DNA of 64,000 bases, from positions 38,264,343 to 38,328,342 of the forward strand of contig CM065690.1 of NCBI GenBank assembly GCA_017654935.2. The letters run 5' to 3'. Positions within the stretch are counted from its first letter, which is position 1. Each line of letters starts with the position of its first letter. Both the position numbers and the translations under genes were made by a program. This stretch comes from Phymorhynchus buccinoides. Its lineage: Eukaryota > Mollusca > Gastropoda > Neogastropoda > Raphitomidae. Of the stretch, positions 55,929 to 64,000 are shown piece after piece. The notes beneath the pieces were generated by a model that was given only the letters and a program-made list of their open reading frames with translations, made no database searches and had not been told where the DNA came from.

Positions 55929-57865
55929 TCAAAGATTGTTGATGACTGCATTTATCGTCTTCACTGCCGCTTCGGAATCTGAACCCCCGTGGTTATTGTC
56001 CAAAGAAAACCTATCGCTTCTACCACCCCCGCCATCACTTCCACTGTTCTCCATCTCATCAGCACCACCACTTCCAACTTCGAGCTCCTCTACACTACTT
56101 CTTCCCATTTCGGTAGCAGCACTCTCATTACCATCACCACCACCACCCTCCCCATCATCCCTTCCACGAACACCATCGTCACCTGGAGGCCCAGCTACAA
56201 CGGCAGCATCTGAAGTGTCGACACCACCATCGGCTCTTGCATCATCATCATCCTCATCCTCATCCTCATCATCAACAACATCAGCAACAACCGAGACTGA
56301 ACCAACACCACCTCCCCTACTACTACCTCTACCACCAGCACGACTCTCTCTCCTCCTCCCCCTCCCATTCCTACCCCCCAACCCCCAACCCCCACCCCCG
56401 CCCCTCTCACACTCGGGGTGCCTCTCAATGACGGCAGTGACCACGCTGCAGTTGTCATCGGAGGTGACGTTGCTGCTGTGCCCCTGACCGCTGTCCACGC
56501 TGATGTTGGGCAGCCACATGGTCTTCTTTCGGACCACCCCACCCCCTCCTCTTCCCCGCAACGGGGAAGAACTCGAGGGCGAAGAAACACCACCCCCGCC
56601 TGCTCTCCCAACTCCCACCCCAACCCCCACCAGCCCCCTTCGGCTGCCCCCACCCCCTCCTCCTCCTGCTGCTCCCCCTGCTCCTTCCCCGGTGGGGTAG
56701 ATGCTGGCGCTGCTGAAGTTGTCGTAGCCCCTGAAGGCTCGCACGGACATGGTGTTGGCTAGGAGGTAGTCCCACACGTTGCTTTGGTTCTTGCCCGAGA
56801 TGCGGATCTGGCGTTTTCTGCAACAGTTCAAAACAAACGAAATAACATTAATGGTTACATAGCTGTTTGCGTAACGCGGCATAACTCTTAGTCAGCTCGC
56901 TCGCTGCCTGATTAGACAGACAGATACACATGCGCGCGCGTGCGCGCACACCCACACCCACACAATCTAAACGGTATCTATAGATGTTTCAGCATTAATT
57001 TGACCCTATCGAAGGCCCTTCTTACCCCTACCCCCTACCATTCCAAAAAGAACATGAGAATGATTGGTGACAGTTATGATAAAGATGGAATTACTATTGT
57101 AGTCATAATTATTTACTATAGCTATTATGTCACTGGGTGTGTATGTATGGGTGTGTGTCTTTGTTTTGTCTTCATGAAATTTGTAAAAGGAAAAAAGAAA
57201 TTAAATTTAAAAAACCCATGTGAATGAGGATAAGAAAGTCCCCTAATATGTGAGATTGTATAACATGCATTTGTATTGACATTAGTAACATATATGAGGT
57301 TAGGTTTTTTTCCCAACTAAAGAGTTTGTACAGTACTTTATATTTAAGCTAGCGCTACTGTTCGTTGCTTAGTTCGGTTGCATCACTTTTCCCAAGCTAT
57401 GACCTTCCTCCGCATGTTCACTGCAAATTCACGCACAGCCCGGACAGGCAGACAGACCCATATAGACAGACACTGATTTAGTTTTTATATAGAACTAGCA
57501 CAGAGCGCATGGCAACTTAGCGCATCGCATGGCCTTCCCCAACTCACCTTTTTTCAGTCTTTTTTCTCCCCTGAGAGTGCCAGAATGATCAATTAAATGA
57601 TCGTGGGCCCCAAAAAGAAGAAGAAGAAGGAGAAGCCATACCTTATCCCCTTCCTCCTCGTCTGCTACCAACCTTACACCCTTGCTTCGCAAGTTCACCC
57701 AGCTACAGCATGTTTGCCCACAGCCCGGACAGACAGACAACCACACAGACACTGGATATATAACGTGTGTAGATTCTGACCTTCCCCAGTAGAACATGAA
57801 GATGAGGATGGTGAGAACCAGCCCTACCACTCCAGCCACCATGCCTCCCACCAGGGCTGCGGTGT
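55929..57865 (-). CDS. Membrane protein, last two exons only (transmembrane and tail)
   Basis: Exon 57865-57781: acceptor TTTTCACAG|ACACC, donor GGAAG|GTCAGA, encoding DTAALVGGMVAGVVGLVLTI then LIFMFYWG, one transmembrane helix. Exon 56817-55929: acceptor TGTTGCAG|AAAACG, in phase, beginning RKRQIRISGKNQSNVWDYLL and ending at TGA 55931-55929. The 296-residue tail has a short ordinary start (SVRAFRGYDNFSSASIYP). Long Gly/Arg/Ser-rich and then Asp/Glu-rich stretches follow (a DDEDEDEDDDD run). RKRQIR after the helix fits a cytoplasmic stop-transfer. The 5' exons are not found between 57866 and the window end. The function is unknown; the layout recalls the lectin-like receptor. An AATAAA lies downstream near 55840. 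Confidence 0.65.
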
Positions 57866-57953
57866 CTGTGAAAACAACAGAAAAAAGCAGCTTCACCCAA
57901 AGCGAAATTGGAATATAATGTCCCACATGTGTCCGTAGGACGGGATGATGTAA

Positions 57954-58967
57954 AGCCCAACATTAGCTGGCCGAATCTCTTTCGGGCGAACGGGTGCTCG
58001 GCCGAAACGAGAAAAGCCTTTTTAAACTTGTTTTTAATGTCATAGTAATTGTTTACAATACAAACAAAACAAACAGTAGAAACGAGAAAAGCCAATTAGT
58101 GCTCTTTTCCTTTTCGCCCGAACAAACAACGAATCAATCGATCGCCGAACAGTGGGTTTGTTCCTTAATCTGACCCGAAACGAACTGTGCGGAAGTGTAC
58201 CTTTGACCCCAACGTCATAGCGAGGCTCAAAAGGGCCTACTTCGGTAAGCATGTAGGCCTAGGCCTAAGCCTTGAAAATCCCCCCACCCCCTTAAGTTTC
58301 TGCATCTCGTCTATAGAAAGAAAATAACCGAGAAGTAACATTTTGTTTTTTTTTTTTTCAAAAGGGGTAGTAATAGCATTGAATTATTTTCATATAATAA
58401 ATGATGTGATATGATGACAGATCGATGATCAGGCCATAGGCCTTTGGTCAGTTCGTGCTGATCGAGTGATCCAACTCTCTTGTTCACAAAACTGAAAGAA
58501 GCAGACTTTGAGATTGAGGTTCGTAAACATGACGAGGGTGACAAAACTACATCTTTGCATTATGCTCTCGGGTTCGGCTAACATCTGACGGCAAGAAAGA
58601 AAAAGAAAAAACAAAGGCATGTTTTGGATCACTGATCTAAAAATGAAGATCAGCGACAATTTATTTTCTCTTCAAGTATGAAGAGTTCCATTTTGCTCGA
58701 CAACTTTCTTCCTTCACGTATGAAGAGTTCTCATTTCGTTCGGCGAACAGCTTGTTCCCAGAACACGAGATGGGAACAGGATTCGGGCCGAACTGCTGTT
58801 CGGCGAGCATTTTCTCGGGCTAAACGGCTGTTCGGCGAGCATTTTCGCCGAACTCGGGAACTAGTTTAGGGGAAAACCCGGTTCGCCCAGTTCGCCGAAC
58901 ATTTCAGTTCGCCGAACATCGGTTCGTGCTGTTCGCCGAGCACCGTTCGGCCAGCTAAGGTTGGGCT
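57954..58967. mobile_element. Harbinger-like non-autonomous element (TAA target), 1.0 kb
   Basis: The left end AGCCCAACATTAGCTGGCC and the right end in reverse complement AGCCCAACCTTAGCTGGCC are flanked by TAA on both sides (57951-57953 and 58968-58970). The subterminal parts are full of GTTCGGCGA/TTCGCCGAAC words that pair with one another. No transposase frame. The TAA duplication points to PIF/Harbinger. Confidence 0.75.
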
Positions 58968-59099
58968 TAAAGCTTAATATTCATTCGCAGCTTCACTGTA
59001 CAGTGATGCACATGGCTGTGCACGCACATAGAGCCCACTTTCTGTCGCCTCAACCACTCTTGTCGATCAACAACGTTTTTTGTCAACCGTGTTCAACCA

Positions 59100-59730
59100 C
59101 TTTCGTCGACACCTTTGAAAGCACTTTTGCAGACGACAAACGACAAAAGTGGGCGACATACTAACGACAAGGGTGGTTGGGCGACATGGTTAAGATGGCT
59201 TGGTTGAAAAGGGTCGACAAAAGTGGTTGGTCTACAAGGGTGGTTGATGCGACAAAAGTGGTTGAAAAGGGTCGACAAAAGTGGTTGGTCTACAAGGGTG
59301 GTTGATGCGACAAAAGTGTGGTCGACAAGAGTAATTGATGCGACGACAAAAGTGGTTGAAAAGGGTCGACAAAAGTGGTTGGAAAGGGTCGACAAAAGTG
59401 GTTGGTCTACAAGGGTGGGTCGACAAAAGTGGTTGAAAAGGGTAATTGATGCGACAAAAGTGGTTGAAAATCCACAAAAGTGGTTGGTCGTGACAAAAGT
59501 GGTTGAAAAGGGTCGACAAAAAAAAGGGTCGGTTGTCTACAAGATGTTGACAAAAGTGGTTGAAAAGGGTCGACAAAAGTGGTTGGTGACAAGGGTGGTT
59601 GATGCGACAAAAGTGGTTTCGACAAAAGTGGTTGGTCTACAAGGGCGGGTCGACAAAAGTGGTGGTTGGGTCAAAAGTGGTTGACAAGACAAGAGTGGTT
59701 GATGCGACAAAAGTGGTTGATGCGACACGT
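59100..59730. repeat. Complex minisatellite, CGACAAAAGTGGTTG core
   Basis: More than 20 copies of GACAAAAGTGGTTG, joined by AAAAGGGT, GTCTACAAGGGT or ATGC linkers. It is a higher-order arrangement of 20-23 bp and longer composite units. Confidence 0.9.
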
Positions 59731-59927
59731 ACGCACTCAATGATATAATATCATATTGTGTCCGTTCTCGAAGACTTAGTTCACGTGCTACGCAAAATGT
59801 TACACGGTGCATGCATTGGGCAAAACATGAATAACAAGTTAATTAACACTAATAAAAAGCAGTAAAACATTAAGGCCTGTTTGGAAATGCCCCATCATCG
59901 ATTCTCACTTTCATTATTACAGATTAA

Positions 59928-60119
59928 CCCTTTCACCGCCAAAGTCGCATTTTAGCACCACAGTGATTATAATACCTATGTCACTAAAATAAATCAAATT
60001 GGGGTCTATTATCCAAAGACCCTATTGTCTTGGATAGACCTTATTTTATAATTTCACAGAAGAATCCCCAATACTGCAGATGGATTTTGTTCTCTACTTT
60101 CATTATGGCTATGAAAGGG
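59928..60119. mobile_element. piggyBac-like CCCTTTC element
   Basis: TTAA-CCCTTTCACCGCC ... ATGAAAGGG-TTAA. It shares CCACAGTGAT, CTATGTCACTAAAA and GAATCCCCAATACTGCAGAT with 37304-37540 but lacks about 45 bp of its interior. Confidence 0.8.
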
Positions 60120-60284
60120 TTAAAGACAGAGATGTAGTGATATTTTGTACCCCACGTGTTGTGCCCCTTCAATCAGTCATATAGCCTACACGTTTCTTAG
60201 CAAACAGCCGATGATACGTTATGTGAGTCAAGTCATTTTTTTTCTAAAAAATGTTCTACATGTCAAACGGAAAAGGCAAGCACA

Positions 60285-60584
60285 GGGGAAGACGGGGTAA
60301 AAAGCCCATGGGCGGGTAAGAAGCCCATGCCAATTATCTCATGAAATAAAGCAAATTCATCACATTTTGCCCATGAGTACAATAAAGCAAATTTCAACAT
60401 TTTGCCCATGTCACAATAAAGCAAATTTCACTCACATTTTGCCCATGAGTACAATAAAGCAAATTTCACTCACATTTTGCCCATGAGTACACATGGGCAA
60501 AATGTGACTGAAATTTGCTTTATTTCATGAGATAATTGGCATGGGCTTCTTACCCGCCCATGGGCTTTTTACCCCGTCTTCCCC
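60285..60584. mobile_element. Palindromic element, copy 4, with internal tandem expansion
   Basis: GGGGAAGACGGGG ends, TA at the right and CA at the left. The interior has four or five repeats of AATAAAGCAAATTTCA with CACATTTTGCCCATGAGTAC, so it is about 90 bp longer than its relatives. Confidence 0.85.
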
Positions 60585-60940
60585 TATCACCACCATCAAT
60601 AATAATCAGAATCAACAGCAACAGCACGGTTTTTGCTATGTTAACCTTTTGCGAGCCTTATGTCATTCCTTTATGTGACAGCTACGTCGTTTTCCAAAAA
60701 CATTATATGAAATACTGGATGACTGTTATATGTGTCACCTTTGGTTTACTGCTCATACAGTGTTGTAAACAAGAGGTAACATGTTGATGTGGTGCGCTGC
60801 CACTGCCATTTGAAAGGAATGTAAAAATGTCGGTTGTGTCGCTTGACAGATTTGGGAGCTCTTTCTTTCGCAGTTTTATGGACAGGTTTGATTTAGGATT
60901 AGCTATAAATTTTGCAGGCTGGTGGAGGGGGGGGGGGGGC

Positions 60941-60958
60941 GCGTGCGTGCGTGCGTGC

Positions 60959-61023
<65 letters not shown>

Positions 61024-61040
61024 TGTGTGTGCGTGCGTGT

Positions 61041-61084
<44 letters not shown>
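60941..61084. repeat. GT/GC microsatellite
   Basis: A GT- and CG-alternating tract about 200 bp upstream of the glycosyltransferase start. Confidence 0.95.
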
Positions 61085-61087
<3 letters not shown>

Positions 61088-61279
61088 CTGACTGCTTGTG
61101 AATGTGACATAACATTTTACTTCCACGAATTTAGCTAAAAAATGCAACGCAACGCAGCGTAACAGCGTCTGTAAGCGCAAGGAGTTTCACATTCGTATCA
61201 CCATTTGTGTGCATTTGAGCAATGGACAACTTTTACGATACGAAGTTTTAACAAACCACGTGATTAAATCATTGTGGAT

Positions 61280-62983
61280 ATGGCGCTGCGACAGTCCGAC
61301 TATGATTCAAGCAAATGTGCGCGAGGACACAGGCCTGTATTTCTGATTCTCATTTCAATGTGTCTAGTAGCTATCATCTTTTTCACACCTGACTCGAAAA
61401 GGTCGGCACTGGTTCGTCTAAATGTCACCGACTTCAAGAAACAGACTGACACAAAGAAGTTTACGAATTTCGCCCCAAAGAATGCCCTTCAGCGGAATAC
61501 TTCCACAAGCGACAATCCAAAATGGCTGCCTCTGGACAGAGGTCCTTTGACTGCCTTTGTGTACGCCGCGTATTATGACGACATAGATCCCATGCCTTAC
61601 GTTCGTGTTCTGGTTTCGGTACCGATACCAAAGGCGTATACAGTGAACATCTCGGTGAAATGCCTGTACTTTGAAGAAGACATCCACCAGCCGGTAGGAA
61701 CCACCCTGGGGAGACTTCGTAGCTACGCAAGGTGGACGGATCAGAAGGTTAGATGCACTGGAGCGGTGGCTGAATGTCCCTTGCTGAGTCCCCACCACCA
61801 CCCGCGTGCTGTATCGCTGGTGACCAGCAACGTTAATTCATCCGATGTCAGTGCTGACAACGAACAGGTCAGCAGCGTGTTGCACGTGCATTACGGAGCA
61901 GCCAGTGACAGACGGGATGCCAGGGGGCTGAAAGGTAGAAGAGGAGCTGGAACATCCACGACAGATGAGAAGAAGACGTGGAACATCACACGATGCTATC
62001 CTTGCCTGCACAAGTACACAGACACCACGCAGCTTCTGCAGAACGTAGAGATCGGCCTCGTCCTTGGCATCGACCGTTTCGTCTTCTACAACCTTTCCGT
62101 CCATAGTTCCAAAGTGAACACACTGCTCAGGTATTATCAGACAATAGGTGTGGCTGCAGTGCTGGATTGGCACTACCCAGAGGCCATGAAACGCAGCCAC
62201 TACTTCAACCAGTTCCAGGCCATCCAGGACTGCCTGTACCGCCACCTGCACACCTCGCGATACATCCTGTTTGCAGACCTGGATGAGGTCCCCTTGCCCA
62301 GGTCCCCTACCCCCACCAATCTGCTGACTCTGTTCACAGAGCATTTCGCCCAACGGCCAGACTGTGGGGCCTTCAGGTTCCTCAACACCTTCTTTGACAC
62401 CAAGGTAGCGGCCAGGTCCGCTTCGAAGAAACAGCTCCCTGCACGGGCACAATCATCAAAGAGCCTTGGAAATAAGGCTCTCGTGAATAGTCGTCAAAAC
62501 GAGTCAGCTCCTTTGAAAGAGACACACTCTGTTAAAACAACGAGTACTTTCGTTCTTCAACCAGGTGACGAGATGAGGCAGATAAACTCTCCACAAAACA
62601 CACCCTGGTCGTTCGATAACGAGCATTCTTGGGGGGAGTTCGCTCAACGCTACGGGTTAGGGTTGTTTCTGACGCCGGACAGAGTGGACTACGTGTGGAC
62701 CAGTGGAAAACGAGCCAAGCCAGTGGTCATTCCTGGCAGGGTAGGGGTGGTCAGCATCCACTCGGTGTCTTCATTCCGTGGTGGTGGCCGTTACAAACAG
62801 TGCTCCTTCTCCCCTGCTGTGGCCCTGCTGAACCATTACAGGCGGAGAGTCATCACCCGGCACAGACGCCACAACAACAGGTATGTCCAGGACCTCTCCT
62901 TGGTGAGACTGGCGCCTCTCGTTCTGCCCAGAATAGACCACACATTGAACCGGCTTAACTGGACCGACCAGACACTGGATTAA
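61280..62983 (+). CDS. Family 92 glycosyltransferase, intronless, 567 residues
   Basis: Likely a Golgi type II membrane enzyme that transfers a sugar (galactose in characterised family-92 members) onto glycans. ATG 61280 gives MALRQSDYDSSKC, then a single hydrophobic anchor at residues about 19-35 (PVFLILISMCLVAIIFF). The catalytic region starts near residue 238 (CYPCLHKYTD). It contains the family pattern VEIGLVLGIDRFVFYNLS, NQFQAIQDCLYRH and the acidic DLDE (333-336, in LFADLDEVP), and later IHSVSSF and LNHYR. The N-terminal third and a Ser/Lys-rich insert (about 405-450) are less conserved. Sequons include NVT, NIS, NSS and NIT. A GTG two codons upstream is in frame but not a credible start. 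Acceptor and linkage cannot be read from the sequence. Confidence 0.88.
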   Translation: MALRQSDYDSSKCARGHRPVFLILISMCLVAIIFFTPDSKRSALVRLNVTDFKKQTDTKKFTNFAPKNALQRNTSTSDNPKWLPLDRGPLTAFVYAAYYDDIDPMPYVRVLVSVPIPKAYTVNISVKCLYFEEDIHQPVGTTLGRLRSYARWTDQKVRCTGAVAECPLLSPHHHPRAVSLVTSNVNSSDVSADNEQVSSVLHVHYGAASDRRDARGLKGRRGAGTSTTDEKKTWNITRCYPCLHKYTDTTQLLQNVEIGLVLGIDRFVFYNLSVHSSKVNTLLRYYQTIGVAAVLDWHYPEAMKRSHYFNQFQAIQDCLYRHLHTSRYILFADLDEVPLPRSPTPTNLLTLFTEHFAQRPDCGAFRFLNTFFDTKVAARSASKKQLPARAQSSKSLGNKALVNSRQNESAPLKETHSVKTTSTFVLQPGDEMRQINSPQNTPWSFDNEHSWGEFAQRYGLGLFLTPDRVDYVWTSGKRAKPVVIPGRVGVVSIHSVSSFRGGGRYKQCSFSPAVALLNHYRRRVITRHRRHNNRYVQDLSLVRLAPLVLPRIDHTLNRLNWTDQTLD

Positions 62984-63082
62984 TGACGTAGTATGTTTAA
63001 CTCTTTTTTGCTCCTTTTTTGTTGCTTGCTTTTTGCTCCTTTTGCTATATTTGCTGTTTGCTGTTTTCTTGTTTGTCTGTGT

Positions 63083-63170
63083 TGATAAAGGCGGATTCGC
63101 CGAAATATCCAGTAGTTTTGCTTTGTCTCTTGTGAATAAAATAACGTCACTTTACACTTGTTGTCTGTTT
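63083..63170 (+). repeat. Hairpin motif plus AATAAA module downstream of the glycosyltransferase
   Basis: TGATAAAGGCGGATTCGCCG followed by AAA forms a GGCG/CGCC hairpin of the type seen at 10177. It is followed by CTCTTGTGAATAAAATAACG, a plausible poly(A) signal about 150 bp after the stop. The same downstream module is at 53932. Confidence 0.5.
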
Positions 63171-63385
63171 GTTTGGGAATGGGTGTTTATAAATCTGTAG
63201 GATATAAAAGGGAAAAGAAGACATAGAGTCAGACCAAAACGATAAAGATAAACAAGTGTGACGTGTGTATTGTGAAATACACTGAGCAGATTGTTCATGA
63301 TGACATCCTTCGTGACGTTCCTTTCTCTTGAATTTCAGGTTCACGCCTTCTGTACTGGTACCGCCATGTCTTTTGTTTTATGCTT

Positions 63386-63397
63386 ATCATCATCATT

Positions 63398-63428
<31 letters not shown>

Positions 63429-63513
63429 CTGCACCACTGCCACCACAACCACCACAATCACCACAACCACCACCATCTTCTTCTTCTTCTCCTCCTCCTC
63501 CTCCTCTTCATTG
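63386..63513. repeat. (CAT)n, (CCA)n and (CTT/CTC)n triplet repeats
   Basis: Consecutive trinucleotide microsatellites. Ser-, His- and Leu-rich frames are artefacts. Confidence 0.95.
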
Positions 63514-63915
63514 ATATAACCAAAGCCTTTGATTCATCAAATAATGATTTTATTACAAAATCTTAACTTGTTGGTCTCTACTGATTTGTACACAATCTGT
63601 ATGTGTGAACATCATTATTCGATTAAAATGTCTTGTAGTTCTTCTTGTTGTTTTTAATCTAATAACGATTATGTGTAGAGCCTATATAAACTGACCATCA
63701 GCAGATACGCTAAAATCATTCTTAAAAAACTTTCTGTTCACAAAGACAGACCAAAGCTGTTTGTTTAAAAGAGCAAATATAAATTTAAGCTGAAATAGAT
63801 CGGTGTGGTTTCTTGCTGGTTGTTCTTTGCTGTCAACTCATGAAACTTACTCTTTGTTGGAAATATCCATATTGTATGAATCCATCTGACTTTAGACCTA
63901 ATATTTTGCGTTCAG

Positions 63916-64000
63916 GGCCGAAACACTTGACCAAAGGGGGCTTCTTCTCTGAAGACCCTCTGTTGTCCAGCTCTCCGCAGAGTTTCTCCACACTTTTGAT
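63916..64000 (+). other. Possible exon running off the window, strand ambiguous
   Basis: After GCGTTCAG, a GC-richer stretch stays open in one plus-strand frame (PKHLTKGGFFSEDPLLSSS...). The minus strand is also open (VEKLCGELDNRGSSEKK...) and continues to a good donor AAAGA|GTAAGT near 63850. Coding on one strand is likely; which one cannot be decided here. Confidence 0.3.

Overview
The window is animal nuclear DNA, most likely from a marine gastropod or other mollusc. Genes are split by GT-AG introns, there are no bacterial-style operons, and the space between exons is filled with short transposons and very long (CT)n, (GT)n and (GA)n microsatellites. The mollusc assignment is an inference from the style of the repeats and from a lectin-like receptor with mollusc-type architecture. 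No species marker is present.

Two complete multi-exon genes could be assembled by hand from splice sites and reading phase. On the minus strand, 19631 down to 9419, seven exons encode a 339-residue NUDT18-type Nudix hydrolase. On the plus strand, 27440 to 47933, eight exons encode a 513-residue type I membrane protein. It has a signal peptide, a galactose-binding-lectin (SUEL)-like domain, a CUB-like domain, a Ser/Thr/Pro stalk, one transmembrane helix and a tyrosine-containing tail. At the right end, 61280-62983 (+) is an intronless family-92 glycosyltransferase. On the minus strand at 57865-55929, the last two exons of another membrane protein can be seen (transmembrane helix plus a long Gly/Asp-rich tail). 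Its 5' exons were not found.

The remainder is a dense field of mobile elements. It includes a 5'-truncated LINE whose reverse transcriptase has lost its catalytic Asp pair (5310-7160), further LINE fragments, and four copies of a tRNA-like SINE. It also holds several families of TIR or fold-back elements whose target-site duplications are still readable: TA, TTAA, TAA, 5-6 bp and 8 bp. Two 8-bp-TSD fold-back elements carry facing telomere-like repeats in their arms.

Layout: 1-9.4 kb repeats and LINE; 9.4-19.7 kb NUDT18; 19.7-27.4 kb repeats and microsatellites between divergent genes; 27.4-47.9 kb lectin-like receptor; 48-55.9 kb polypurine DNA, SINEs and LINE ends; 55.9-57.9 kb partial minus-strand receptor; 58-61.2 kb transposons and a minisatellite; 61.3-63 kb glycosyltransferase.

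The most unusual structure is a 1.3-kb tandem array (35226-36505) just upstream of lectin-gene exon 2. It repeats that exon's own 3' splice site and first ~40 coding bases twelve times, and each copy is followed by an AATAAA signal.
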